Source of the DNA: Pseudomonas sp. ML96
Lineage (GTDB): Bacteria; Pseudomonadota; Gammaproteobacteria; Pseudomonadales; Pseudomonadaceae
Reading direction: 5' to 3'
DNA: 64,000 bases
NCBI RefSeq assembly: GCF_000761545.1
Contig: NZ_JPMY01000045.1
Span: 62,001-126,000, forward strand
Shown: piece after piece, positions 15,924-24,111 of the stretch
How positions within the stretch are numbered: the first letter of the stretch is position 1
Layout: each line of letters opens with the position of its first letter
Translations under genes and position numbers: made by a program
The notes under the pieces: generated by a model
What the model was told of the DNA's origin: nothing
Databases searched by the model: none
Seen by the model: only the letters and a program-made list of their open reading frames with translations

Positions 15924-16691
15924 ATGACCGTCTATTTCATCGGTGCCGGCCCCGGCGATCCCGAGCTGATCACCGTCAAGGGCCAGCGCCTGATCCGCAG
16001 CTGCCCGGTGATTCTCTATGCCGGCTCGTTGGTGCCTGAGGCCCTGTTGCAGGGCCATAGCGCCGAGCAGGTGGTGAACACCGCCGAGCTGCACCTTTCG
16101 CAGATCATCACGCTGCTGGCCGAAGCCCATGCCAAGGGTCAGGACGTGGCCCGCGTGCATTCCGGCGATCCGTCACTGTACGGCGCCATCGGCGAGCAGA
16201 TTCGCGAGTTGCGCGCGCTGCAGATTCCCTTCGAGATCGTCCCCGGCGTCACCGCCACGGCAGCCTGCGCGGCGCTGCTGGAAGCCGAGCTGACCCTGCC
16301 CGAGGTGGCGCAAACGGTGATCCTCACCCGCTACGGCCACAACTCGCCGATGCCGGCGGGCGAAGAGCTCGGCGCCCTGGCCAGCCATCGCGCGACCCTG
16401 GCCATCCATCTCGGCGTGCAGCATCTGCCGCGCATCGTCGAGGAGCTACTGCCGCACTACGGCGTCGACTGCCCGATCGCCGTGGTGCATCGCGCCAGCT
16501 GGCCGGATCAGGACTGGGTGCGCGGGACCCTGGCGGATATCGAGGTGTTGGTGGCCGAGAAGGGCTTCCGCCGTACCGCGTTGATCCTGGTCGGCCGGGT
16601 GTTGAGCGCGGAGAACTTCGCCGGCTCGGCGCTGTATGCCGAGGCCACCCGCCACCTGTTCAGGAAAGACGGCGCAGGCAGTACAGACTGA
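15924..16691 (+). CDS. cobM: Precorrin-4 C11-methyltransferase
   Basis: 255 aa, tetrapyrrole methylase family. The N-terminal TVYFIGAGPGDPELITVKGQRL is the SAM-binding signature, with ARVHSGDPSLYGAIGEQ and GVTATAACAALLEAELTLP later. It methylates C-11 of precorrin-4 to give precorrin-5, the substrate of CobF encoded at the other end of the block. It is the last gene of the cbtBA-cobEM riboswitch operon. Its 3' end overlaps the convergent small gene at 16660-16956 by 32 bp. Confidence 0.95.
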   Translation: MTVYFIGAGPGDPELITVKGQRLIRSCPVILYAGSLVPEALLQGHSAEQVVNTAELHLSQIITLLAEAHAKGQDVARVHSGDPSLYGAIGEQIRELRALQIPFEIVPGVTATAACAALLEAELTLPEVAQTVILTRYGHNSPMPAGEELGALASHRATLAIHLGVQHLPRIVEELLPHYGVDCPIAVVHRASWPDQDWVRGTLADIEVLVAEKGFRRTALILVGRVLSAENFAGSALYAEATRHLFRKDGAGSTD

Positions 16692-16956
16692 GATCGCTGT
16701 TGCCCTGGTTGTTGGCGATGGCCAGCTCGCCGCCCAGCGCCTGCAATCGCGTGTTCAGCTCGCTGGCGTAGAGCGCCTGGCGCAAGCGCGGGTAGTCCAG
16801 CTGCGGCGCCAGCCACAGGTGCAGCTGCGGCAGGCGGAAGGCCCAGTAGCCTGCCTGGCAGTCGAAGCCGGCCGCCTGCAGGCGGGCGAGCAGGGCGGCA
16901 TCGTCGGCGAGCACGGCCTGGCATTGGGCGAAGAAGCTTTCCACGGGGTCGTTCAT
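16660..16956 (-). CDS. Small conserved cytosolic protein of unknown function
   Basis: 98 aa from ATG 16956. The sequence is compact, with no signal peptide or membrane segment: an acidic N-terminal helix (NDPVESFFAQCQAVLADDAA), a Trp/Tyr-containing centre (GYWAFRLPQLHLWLAP), and a C-terminal half ending SDLSLYCLRRLS. I do not recognise a named family. The codon pattern is normal for the region, and this frame, rather than the much longer open frame overlying it, has protein-like composition. It is convergent with cobM, overlapping it by 32 bp, and divergent from the glycosylase gene 69 bp away. Confidence 0.65.
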   Translation of the reverse strand: MNDPVESFFAQCQAVLADDAALLARLQAAGFDCQAGYWAFRLPQLHLWLAPQLDYPRLRQALYASELNTRLQALGGELAIANNQGNSDLSLYCLRRLS

Positions 16957-17025
16957 GGCGGCGAATATTGCGCGGCGCCAAGGGTTGCGGGCAACCTGTG
17001 CGCCTCTTTCGGGCAAGGATCTCTC

Positions 17026-17697
17026 ATGCGTGACTATCAGTGGCTGCACGAATACTGCCTCAATCGCTTCGGCTCGGCCGCGGCGCTGGAGGCCAGGTTG
17101 CCGCAGCCGAAGAGCGACGCCGAGCTGCGCGCGCTTTCCGATGACCGCTACCTGTCGCTGATCGCCCTGCGCGTGTTCCGCGCCGGCCTCAAGCACAGCC
17201 TGGTGGATGCCAAGTGGCCGGCCTTCGAGCAGGCGTTCTTCGGCTTCGATCCGCAGAAGGTGGTGCTGATGGGCGCCGAACACCTGGAGCGGCTGATGCA
17301 GGACGAGCGCCTGATCCGCCACCTGGGCAAGCTCAAGAGCGTGCCGCGCAACGCCCAGTTCGTGCTGGATGTGCAGAAGGACAAGGGCAGCTTCGGTGCG
17401 CTGATCGCCGACTGGCCGGTGACCGACATCGTCGGCCTGTGGAAGTACCTGGCCAAGCACGGCAGTCAGCTCGGTGGCCTGTCGGCGCCGCGCTTCCTGC
17501 GCATGGCCGGCAAGGACACCTTCATCCCCACCGATGACATGGTCGCCGCGCTCAAGGCCCAGGAAATCATCGACAAGGCGCCGACCAGCCAGAAGGACCT
17601 GGCGTTGGTGCAGGCCGCCTTCAATCAGTGGCACGAGCAAAGTGGCCGGCCGCTGTGTCAGCTGTCGGTGATGCTGGCGCATACCGTCAATCACTGA
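17026..17697 (+). CDS. DNA-3-methyladenine glycosylase I-like protein
   Basis: 223 aa. The central part, with LSLIALRVFRAGLKHSLVDAKWPAFEQAF followed by GFDPQKVVLMG and RHLGKLKSVPRNAQ, follows the helical core of Tag (adenine glycosylase) family proteins. The N-terminal zinc-ligand Cys and the aromatic base-pocket residues of classical Tag are not evident, so substrate and activity may differ. It is cytosolic, with no signal peptide. ATG 17026 lies after CAAGGAT. The sirtuin gene follows after a 33-bp gap and may be co-transcribed. Confidence 0.72.
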   Translation: MRDYQWLHEYCLNRFGSAAALEARLPQPKSDAELRALSDDRYLSLIALRVFRAGLKHSLVDAKWPAFEQAFFGFDPQKVVLMGAEHLERLMQDERLIRHLGKLKSVPRNAQFVLDVQKDKGSFGALIADWPVTDIVGLWKYLAKHGSQLGGLSAPRFLRMAGKDTFIPTDDMVAALKAQEIIDKAPTSQKDLALVQAAFNQWHEQSGRPLCQLSVMLAHTVNH

Positions 17698-17730
17698 CAA
17701 AGCCGCTTTGTGGTCCGAGGAGGCAATGCC

Positions 17731-18498
17731 ATGCAACAGGACATCATCCGCGTCGCCCAGGCCATCCAGCGTGCCGAGCGCATCCTGGTCATCACCGGTG
17801 CCGGACTCTCGGCGGATTCCGGGCTGCCCACCTACCGCGGCCTCGGAGGCCTGTACAACGGCCTGACCGCCGAGGGCCTGCCGATTGAGGCGGCATTGTC
17901 CGGGCCGATGCTGCAGCGCGATCCGGCGCTGTGCTGGAAGTACCTGGCTCAGCTTGGCGAGGCCTGCCTGGCCGCCAGCCCCAATGCCGGGCATGCCGCC
18001 ATCGCCGAGCTGCAGAGGCGCAAGCCGGGTTGCTGGGTGCTGACGCAGAATATCGACGGCTATCACCGTCAGGCGGGCTCGCCGCCGGAGCGGCTGATCG
18101 AGATCCACGGCGAGCTGGCGCCGCTGTTCTGCCAGTCCTGCGGCGCAGAAGATCCCGAGTTGGCCGTGCACCTGGAAAAACCATTGCCCCCGCGCTGCGC
18201 CCAATGCGGGGGCGTGTTGCGTCCGCCGGTGGTGCTGTTCGAGGAGATGCTGCCCGAGGATGCCATTGGTCGGCTTTATGACCAGGTGCATGAGGGCTTC
18301 GATGTGGTTATCGCGGTGGGTACTACCGCGAGCTTCCCCTACATAGTCGAACCCATGGTCCAGGCCCGCAGGAATGGGGGGTTCACCGTGGAAGTGAACC
18401 CACAGAAGACCGAGATCAGCCGCTGGCTGGATGTCCATTTGTCAGGAAGGGCGTCAGACGTTTTGCCGGAACTACTAAGTCACATTTCCGGGCATTGA
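17731..18498 (+). CDS. NAD-dependent protein deacylase (sirtuin family)
   Basis: 255 aa. Motifs in order: ITGAGLSADSGLPTYRG (NAD-binding GAG...SGIP-like), TQNIDGYH (catalytic loop with TQN and D), IHGELAPLFC with catalytic His, two Cys pairs CQSC and CAQC for structural Zn, and VAVGTTASFPY. Sirtuins remove acyl groups from protein lysines using NAD+. Do not confuse it with the cobyrinate amidase also called CobB downstream. ATG 17731 is set by GAGGAGG about 8 nt upstream; an ATG at 17726 is out of frame. Confidence 0.9.
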   Translation: MQQDIIRVAQAIQRAERILVITGAGLSADSGLPTYRGLGGLYNGLTAEGLPIEAALSGPMLQRDPALCWKYLAQLGEACLAASPNAGHAAIAELQRRKPGCWVLTQNIDGYHRQAGSPPERLIEIHGELAPLFCQSCGAEDPELAVHLEKPLPPRCAQCGGVLRPPVVLFEEMLPEDAIGRLYDQVHEGFDVVIAVGTTASFPYIVEPMVQARRNGGFTVEVNPQKTEISRWLDVHLSGRASDVLPELLSHISGH

Positions 18499-18567
18499 AT
18501 TTGCAAATTACGTCTGGTGACGGCATAGTCGCCCCCTTATAAAAACCAGACAGACACGGTCGTGCCC

Positions 18568-19182
18568 ATGCTAAAGCGCTTCGCACCCCTCGTGCCCATT
18601 GCACTCTCAGTCCTGTTGGTGGCGTGCGCCAACCAGCAGGCACCGCAGCCCCAGATGGATCTGGCTCAACAAGAACCACCGCAGCCGGTCACCATGCTGA
18701 CCGACGAGCAGATGGTTGATCTGACCGACGACAAGCCGTATGAGCTGCCGTCGCTGGCAGACAACATCCTGGCCCACGGCCTGTCCCTGGTCGGTACTCG
18801 CTACCGCATGGGCGGCACGTCGACGACCAGCGGCTTCGATTGCAGCGGTTTCGTTGGCTTCCTGTTCAAGGAAGAGGCCGGCATGAAGCTGCCTCGCTCC
18901 ACCCGCGAGCTGATCAACCTGGATGCTCCGCTGGTGTCCCGTCACGATCTGGAGCCGGGCGACCTGATCTTCTTCAACAATCGTGGTCGCGGTCGCGTCA
19001 GCCACGCTGGCATCTACCTGGGTGATGACCAGTTCATCCACTCCAGCAGCAGCCGCAGCGGCGGTGTGCGGGTAGACAGCCTGGACGACAGCTACTGGAG
19101 CCGCAGCTACATGGAAGCCAAGCGCGTGCTGGCCATGGCGCCGGAGCCGTCCAGCGACAGGCGTTCGCCGCTGCACCGCTGA
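18568..19182 (+). CDS. NlpC/P60 family lipoprotein (cell-wall endopeptidase)
   Basis: 204 aa. A signal peptide ends in a lipobox LLVAC with lipid-modified Cys20; a Gln/Pro-rich linker then precedes the NlpC/P60 papain-like domain. The catalytic Cys is in FDCSGF, and His in SHAGIYLG. Such enzymes cut peptidoglycan stem peptides from the outer membrane side of the periplasm. ATG 18568 is preferred over an in-frame GTG at 18562; both lack a strong SD. A shorter paralogue follows at 19267. Confidence 0.88.
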   Translation: MLKRFAPLVPIALSVLLVACANQQAPQPQMDLAQQEPPQPVTMLTDEQMVDLTDDKPYELPSLADNILAHGLSLVGTRYRMGGTSTTSGFDCSGFVGFLFKEEAGMKLPRSTRELINLDAPLVSRHDLEPGDLIFFNNRGRGRVSHAGIYLGDDQFIHSSSSRSGGVRVDSLDDSYWSRSYMEAKRVLAMAPEPSSDRRSPLHR

Positions 19183-19266
19183 GTCTGATCCATCTTGGGG
19201 CACGGGCCTTGCGCCCGTGCCTGCAAGCCGGCAGAGTAGGGCGCATTCCGGCCAGGACGACCGCCC

Positions 19267-19782
19267 ATGCACTTCACGGCTCGCCTCTCCCTGCTAGCCC
19301 TCGCCGCGCTGCTTACCGCTTGCGCCGGCAACCCTCCCTCTCAAGAATCCAGTAATCCCTTCCCCATCGTCGGCGGCAATGCCGATGACGTGGTGATCAG
19401 TGCCATCGGCCTGGAGGGTACGCCCTACCGCTATGGCGGCAACACGCCGGAGAGCGGCTTCGACTGCAGCGGCCTGATCGGCTACGTGTACCGCAATGCC
19501 GCCGGCATCGCGCTGCCGCGCTCGACCCGCGAGATGATCAACCTGCGCGTGCCCAATGTCGGTCGCGGCGACCTGCAGAGTGGCGACCTGGTGTTCTTCG
19601 CCACCAATGGCGGCGGCCAGGTCAGCCATGCCGGTATCTACGTCGGCGAGGGGCGCTTCGTGCATGCGCCTTCCAGTGGCGGCACCGTGCGCCTGGACTA
19701 TTTGACCCAGGCCTACTGGCAGAAGAGCTACCTGGGCGCCAAGCGCGTCCTGGCTGCCGGGCAACTGGCGCGCCAGCCATGA
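19267..19782 (+). CDS. NlpC/P60 family lipoprotein, second paralogue
   Basis: 171 aa. Lipobox LLTAC gives lipidated Cys19; the NlpC/P60 domain follows with FDCSGLIGY (catalytic Cys) and SHAGIYVG (His). It shares PRSTRE(L/M)INL, the DL..GDL(I/V)FF block and the terminal SY(M/L).AKRVLA with the upstream paralogue, which implies tandem duplication. The linker between lipid anchor and catalytic domain is about 25 residues shorter, so it should sit closer to the membrane. Its stop overlaps the methyltransferase start by 4 bp. Confidence 0.88.
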   Translation: MHFTARLSLLALAALLTACAGNPPSQESSNPFPIVGGNADDVVISAIGLEGTPYRYGGNTPESGFDCSGLIGYVYRNAAGIALPRSTREMINLRVPNVGRGDLQSGDLVFFATNGGGQVSHAGIYVGEGRFVHAPSSGGTVRLDYLTQAYWQKSYLGAKRVLAAGQLARQP

Positions 19783-20441
19783 CCAACCGCACGCTCAATC
19801 TCGACGACGCGCTCTACCAGTACTTGCTGGACGTCTCGCTGCGCGAGTCGCCGCTGCTCAAACGTCTGCGCGACGAGACGGCGCTGCTGCCCATGTCGCG
19901 CTGGCAGATCGCCCCCGAGCAGGGCCAGTTCATGGCCTTGCTGGTGCAGATCAGCGGAGCGCGCAAGATCCTCGAGATCGGCACCTTCACCGGCTACAGC
20001 GCGCTGTGCATGGCCCAGGCCATGCCCGAGGACGGTCGCCTGACCTGCTGCGACCTGCCCGGCGAGTACAACGCCATCGCCGAGCGCTACTGGTACGAGG
20101 CCGGCGTCAACGAGCGCATCGACCTGCGCCTGGCGCCGGCGTTGGAAACCCTCAACACTCTGGAGCGCGGCGGCCACGGCGAGAGCTTCGACCTGATCTT
20201 CATCGACGCCGACAAGGCCAACTACACGGTATACCTGGAGCACGCGCTGGTGCTGGCGCGCAAGGGCGGCCTGATTCTGTTCGACAACACCCTGTGGAGT
20301 GGCCGGGTGCTGGAGCAGAATCCGGACAGCGCCGACACCCGTGCCGTGCAAGCGCTCAACCGTGGTCTGCGCCGCGACACGCGCGTGGATGTCAGCATGC
20401 TGCCGCTGGGCGACGGCCTGACCCTCTGCCGCAAGCGCTGA
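19779..20441 (+). CDS. SAM-dependent O-methyltransferase (class I, OMT3 type)
   Basis: 220 aa. The SAM site is KILEIGTFTGYSALCMA, followed by CDLPGE, DLIFIDADKANY (metal-binding Asp pair) and LILFDNTLWSG, the pattern of cation-dependent caffeoyl-CoA/catechol-type O-methyltransferases (pfam Methyltransf_3). The substrate is unknown. The ATGA overlap with the NlpC/P60 gene suggests co-translation, but a functional link is not apparent. Confidence 0.87.
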   Translation: MTNRTLNLDDALYQYLLDVSLRESPLLKRLRDETALLPMSRWQIAPEQGQFMALLVQISGARKILEIGTFTGYSALCMAQAMPEDGRLTCCDLPGEYNAIAERYWYEAGVNERIDLRLAPALETLNTLERGGHGESFDLIFIDADKANYTVYLEHALVLARKGGLILFDNTLWSGRVLEQNPDSADTRAVQALNRGLRRDTRVDVSMLPLGDGLTLCRKR

Positions 20442-20460
20442 GGCGCCTGGCTTCATCACG

Positions 20461-20781
20461 ATGCCCGAAGCCATTCGCCTGCCGCCCCAGCCCGACGCCT
20501 GCGAGCTCTGCGCGCGCCGTCTGCCGCTGACCCGCCATCACCTGATCCCCAAGGCCCTGCACGACAAGCCTTATGTGCAGAAGCGCTTCGCCAAGAGCGA
20601 GCGCATCACCGCCACGCTCTGGGTCTGCCGCGCCTGCCACAACCAGATCCACAAGCTGTTCAGCGAGAAGGAGCTGGCGTTGACCTACAACAGCCGCGAG
20701 GCGCTGCTGGCCGATGAGCGCTTGCGCACCTTCGTCGAGTGGTTGGCGAGCAAACCGGCCGGTTTCACGCCCAGGCCCTGA
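20461..20781 (+). CDS. Small HNH-type zinc protein
   Basis: 106 aa. Zn-ligand pairs CELC and CRACH flank RHHLIPKAL and NQIHKLF, the HNH-like beta-beta-alpha-metal layout. No DNA-recognition domain or partner endonuclease gene is nearby, and this short version is widespread as a single chromosomal gene in pseudomonads (recalled). I call the fold, not a nuclease activity. It starts 19 bp after the methyltransferase and probably shares its transcript. Confidence 0.75.
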   Translation: MPEAIRLPPQPDACELCARRLPLTRHHLIPKALHDKPYVQKRFAKSERITATLWVCRACHNQIHKLFSEKELALTYNSREALLADERLRTFVEWLASKPAGFTPRP

Positions 20782-20784
20782 ACT

Positions 20785-21120
20785 TCAGGCGCCGGCGGCC
20801 AGCGCCTCGCACTCCACCACGCAGCGCTGGCAGGCCTGGGCGCACTGCTGGCAGTGATCGTGCTGGTGCTTGCCGCAGGCCTCGGCGCAGGCCTGGCAGG
20901 CGATGGCGCAGAGCCGGCAGATCTCGTCGGCCAGCGGGCTGTCGCGGGCCATCAGGCGCTCGGCCAGGCGACACAGGTCGGCGCATTCGATATCGCAGGA
21001 AATGCAGGTGGCCAGGTGCTGCACGTCCGCTTCCTTGAGGCAAGCGGCGGCGCAGGTTTCGCAGGCGATGGCGCAGGCACTGCAGGCCTGGATGCAGGAG
21101 GCGTAGCGTTGACGAACCAT
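20785..21120 (-). CDS. Four-helix-bundle copper-binding Cys-rich protein (DUF326-like)
   Basis: 111 aa with many Cys in the CxxC/CxxxC pattern (CIQACSACAIACETCAAAC, then CISCDIECADLC, CRLCAIACQACAEAC, CQQCAQACQRC). This is the signature of the ferredoxin-like/DUF326 four-helix copper-storage proteins. There is no Tat or Sec signal, so it should be cytosolic. Start ATG 21120 has GGAGAG upstream on the minus strand; a longer frame would reach back into the riboswitch. It likely buffers Cu(I). It diverges from the cobO riboswitch promoter. Confidence 0.85.
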   Translation of the reverse strand: MVRQRYASCIQACSACAIACETCAAACLKEADVQHLATCISCDIECADLCRLAERLMARDSPLADEICRLCAIACQACAEACGKHQHDHCQQCAQACQRCVVECEALAAGA

Positions 21121-21202
21121 GGGGCTCTCCTCGGGGTGGCTTGTCCTGCTTGTGAGGCCGCATGGGCCGACGGGTTCGACTCTTCTGCCCGGCGGTGCAC
21201 GA

Positions 21203-21231
21203 TTGACCGGCACCCGGCAGGGCTCTAAGCT
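21203..21231 (+). promoter_or_regulatory. Probable sigma70 promoter of the cobO operon
   Basis: TTGACC at 21203-21208, a 17-nt spacer, and TAAGCT at 21226-21231. Initiation about 7 nt later would begin just before the cobalamin aptamer at 21244, the same geometry as at the two other riboswitches. Confidence 0.55.
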
Positions 21232-21243
21232 GCGCGCCTGCTT

Positions 21244-21428
21244 CAGGTGCCCCGGCGCGTCAGCGACCGAGGGTGAAACAGGGAAGCCGGTACGTTCGTC
21301 ATGAAGAATCCGGCGCTGCCCCCGCAACGGTAGGTGAGACAAGGGTCGCTCAGGCCACTGTGCTTCGGCATGGGAAGGCGCGATCCACAGGCCACAAGGC
21401 CTGGCTCACGAGCCCGGAGACCGGCCTG
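21244..21428 (+). promoter_or_regulatory. Cobalamin riboswitch controlling the cobO-cobS operon
   Basis: Conserved elements in order: CAGGTGCC, GGGTGAAACAGGGAAGCCGG, CGGCGCTGCCCCCGCAACGG, CCACTGTG...CATGGGAAGG, and the terminal AGCCCGGAGACCGGCCTG. The cobO ATG lies about 135 nt downstream. The intervening leader is GC-rich and probably forms the expression platform, whose exact pairing I could not settle. It should repress the entire ten-gene operon at high adenosylcobalamin. Confidence 0.94.
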
Positions 21429-21563
21429 TCGCTATCCACGGCAGTGCGGCGGGCTCTGCGGTTGCGGCCCCGTGCCGACCGCCGCCTTTCTCCTCCTGCC
21501 TCAAAGAATTTCGCGCCCAAAGCCATTCGGGTGCGCATGGCGCCATGCGCCCAGGAGCCAGAG

Positions 21564-22175
21564 ATGAGCGAATCGGCCGAACGCGATGCCCGCCACAAGG
21601 CGCGCATGCAGCGCAAGAAGGCGCTGGTCGACGACAAGATCGCCCAGGCTCAGGACGAATACGGCCTGCTGCTGGTGCATTCCGGCAACGGCAAGGGCAA
21701 GAGCAGCTCGGCCTTCGGTATGGTCGCCCGCGCCCTCGGCCACGGCATGCGCGTCGGCGTGGTGCAGTTCATCAAGGGCGCTGCCAGCACCGGCGAAGAG
21801 GCCTTCTTCCGCCGCTTCCCAGAAGAAGTGCAATGGTTCGTCATGGGCGAGGGCTTCACCTGGGAGACCCAGGACCGCCAGCGCGATATCGCGATGGCCG
21901 GCGAGGCCTGGCAGGTGGCACGCCGCCTGCTGGCCGACGACAGCATCGGCCTGGTGGTATTGGACGAGCTTAACATCGCCCTCAAGCACGGTTACCTGCA
22001 GCTGGACGAGGTGCTCGCTGATATCGAGGCGCGCCCGCTGCTGCAGCACGTGGTGGTGACCGGCCGCGGCGCCCAGCCGGGGCTGATCGAGGCCGCCGAT
22101 ACGGTGACCGAGATGACGCTGGTCAAACACGCCTTCAAGGCAGGCGTGAAGGCGCAGAAGGGAGTGGAGTTTTGA
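21564..22175 (+). CDS. cobO: Cob(I)yrinic acid a,c-diamide adenosyltransferase
   Basis: 203 aa, CobA/CobO/BtuR family. Walker A is HSGNGKGKSSSAFG, then VQFIKGA, FTWETQDRQRD and VVLDELNIALKHGYL. It transfers the 5'-deoxyadenosyl group of ATP to the cobalt of corrinoids. ATG 21564 has CAGGAG 8 nt upstream. It is the first gene of the riboswitch operon and overlaps cobB by 4 bp. Confidence 0.96.
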   Translation: MSESAERDARHKARMQRKKALVDDKIAQAQDEYGLLLVHSGNGKGKSSSAFGMVARALGHGMRVGVVQFIKGAASTGEEAFFRRFPEEVQWFVMGEGFTWETQDRQRDIAMAGEAWQVARRLLADDSIGLVVLDELNIALKHGYLQLDEVLADIEARPLLQHVVVTGRGAQPGLIEAADTVTEMTLVKHAFKAGVKAQKGVEF

Positions 22176-23464
22176 GCGTGCGCCACTGTCCGGCTCTGCT
22201 GATCGCCGCGCCGGCTTCCGGCCAGGGCAAAACCACCGTCACCGCCGCCCTGGCACGCCTGCACAGCCGTGCCGGCAAGCGCGTGCGGGTGTTCAAGTGC
22301 GGACCGGACTTCCTCGACCCGATGATTCTCGCCCGCGCCAGCGGCGCGCCGGTGTACCAACTGGACCTGTGGATGGCCGGCGAGGAGGAATGCCAGCGCC
22401 TGCTCTGGCAAGCCGCCGGGGAGGCCGACCTGATCCTGATTGAGGGCGTCATGGGCCTGTTCGACGGCGCGCCCTCGGCCGCCGACCTGGCGCGGCGCTT
22501 CGGTGTGCCGGTGCTCGGAGTGATCGAGGCCGGCGCCATGGCCCAGACCTTCGGCGCCCTGGCCTATGGTCTGGCCCATTTCCAGCCTGACCTGCCGTTG
22601 GCCGGGGTGCTGGCCAACCGCACTGGCAGCGAGCGCCATAACGGCATCCTGCGTGACAGCCTGCCACCGGCCATTCGCTGGTTTGGCGGCCTGCCGCGCT
22701 CGGCCGCACTGGAGCTGCCGCGCCGTCATTTGGGACTGATCCAGGCCGAGGAACTGGCCGATCTCGATACCCGCCTGGACGCCGCCGCCGATGCCCTGCT
22801 GGCCAGTGCCGGCGAGCTGCTGCCCGATGCGGTGAGCTTTGCCGTGCCTGCCGAGCAGACCATCGAGCCGCTGCTGCGTGGTGTGCGCATCGGCGTGGCC
22901 CGCGACACCAGCTTCGCCTTCCTCTACCAGGCCAATCTCGATCTGCTGCGCGCGCTGGGCGCCGAGCTGGTGTTCTTTTCGCCGCTGGCCGATCAGGCCC
23001 TGCCGGACGTGCACAGCCTGTACCTGCCCGGTGGCTATCCCGAGCTGCATCTGCAGACCCTGGCCGGCAACCGCGCCATGCTGCAGGCGATCCGTGAGCA
23101 TCATGGCGCTGACAAGCCGGTCCTCGCCGAGTGCGGCGGCATGCTCTATCTGCTCGAGGTGCTGACCGACAAACAGGGCGAAAGCGCCGAGCTGCTCGGC
23201 CTGCTGCCGGGTAGCGCACGCATGCAGCCGCGCCTGGCGGCCCTGGCCCTGCAACAGGTGGAGCTGCCCGAAGGCGCTCTGCGCGGGCATACTTACCACC
23301 ATTCCGTGCTGGACTGCGCCCAGGCGCCGCTGGCTCGTGGCGTCTGCCCGAATGGCAAGCCGGTGGCCGAAGCGGTGTTTCGCGATGGCCGGCTGACCGC
23401 CTCCTATATCCACTTCTATCTGCCGTCCAACCCCAGGGCGGCGGCCGAGCTATTGCTGCCATGA
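22172..23464 (+). CDS. cobB: Hydrogenobyrinate/cobyrinate a,c-diamide synthase
   Basis: 430 aa, CobB/CbiA. The N-terminal dethiobiotin-synthetase-like ATPase carries APASGQGKTTVT and KCGPDFLDP; the C-terminal class I glutamine amidotransferase has the nucleophile in AECGGMLYL and HTYHHS. It amidates the a and c side chains using glutamine and ATP. The start is TTG at 22172 overlapping the cobO TGA, with GGAG about 7 nt upstream; GTG 22178 is an alternative. It is unrelated to the sirtuin of the same name. Confidence 0.95.
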   Translation: MSVRHCPALLIAAPASGQGKTTVTAALARLHSRAGKRVRVFKCGPDFLDPMILARASGAPVYQLDLWMAGEEECQRLLWQAAGEADLILIEGVMGLFDGAPSAADLARRFGVPVLGVIEAGAMAQTFGALAYGLAHFQPDLPLAGVLANRTGSERHNGILRDSLPPAIRWFGGLPRSAALELPRRHLGLIQAEELADLDTRLDAAADALLASAGELLPDAVSFAVPAEQTIEPLLRGVRIGVARDTSFAFLYQANLDLLRALGAELVFFSPLADQALPDVHSLYLPGGYPELHLQTLAGNRAMLQAIREHHGADKPVLAECGGMLYLLEVLTDKQGESAELLGLLPGSARMQPRLAALALQQVELPEGALRGHTYHHSVLDCAQAPLARGVCPNGKPVAEAVFRDGRLTASYIHFYLPSNPRAAAELLLP

Positions 23465-24111
23465 GCGACCACGCCTTCAGCCCCGACGAGCGCGCCGCGG
23501 TCTACCGCGCCATTGCCGAGCGCCGCGACATGCGCCACTTCGCCGGCGGCGAGGTAGCGCCGGCGCTGCTCGCGCGCCTGCTGCAGGCGGCGCACCAGGC
23601 GCCCAGCGTCGGCCTGATGCAGCCCTGGCGCTTTATCCGCATCACCCGCCCGGAGCTGCGCGAGGGCATCCATGGCCTGATCGAGGCCGAGCGGGTGCGT
23701 ACCGCCGAGGCGCTGGGCGAGCGCAGCGATGAATTCATGCGGCTGAAGGTCGAGGGTGTGCGCGACTGCGCCGAGCTGCTGGTGGCGGCTCTGATGGAAG
23801 GGCGCGAGGCCCATGTGTTCGGCCGTCGCACCCTGCCGCAGATGGATCTGGCCTCGCTCAGCTGCGCCATCCAGAACCTCTGGCTGGCCGCTCGCGCCGA
23901 GGGCCTGGGGCTGGGCTGGGTATCGCTGTTCGATCCGCTTGAACTGGCCCGGCTGCTGGACATGCCCGATGGCAGCCAGCCGGTGGCGGTGCTTTGCCTG
24001 GGCCCGGTCGAGGAGTTCTACGAGCAGCCGATGCTGGTGCAGGAAGGCTGGGCTAGCGAACGCGCGCTGGACGAGCTGGTCTTCGCCGACCGTTGGGGCC
24101 AGCGGCCTTGA
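23461..24111 (+). CDS. bluB: 5,6-dimethylbenzimidazole synthase BluB
   Basis: 216 aa, flavin-dependent nitroreductase fold. BluB signatures are ERRDMRHFAGGEVA at the N-terminus, HQAPSVGLMQPWRF and GLGLGWVSLFDP. It cannibalises reduced FMN in an O2-dependent reaction to form the lower ligand of B12, consistent with an aerobic producer. ATGA overlap with cobB; the stop overlaps the TTG start of cbiB. Confidence 0.94.
   Translation: MSDHAFSPDERAAVYRAIAERRDMRHFAGGEVAPALLARLLQAAHQAPSVGLMQPWRFIRITRPELREGIHGLIEAERVRTAEALGERSDEFMRLKVEGVRDCAELLVAALMEGREAHVFGRRTLPQMDLASLSCAIQNLWLAARAEGLGLGWVSLFDPLELARLLDMPDGSQPVAVLCLGPVEEFYEQPMLVQEGWASERALDELVFADRWGQRP

Noticed and set aside
16660..18438. 592-codon open frame on the minus strand
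   Set aside because: It overlies the Tag-like and sirtuin genes antisense; only its last 98 codons have protein-like composition and are kept as a separate gene.
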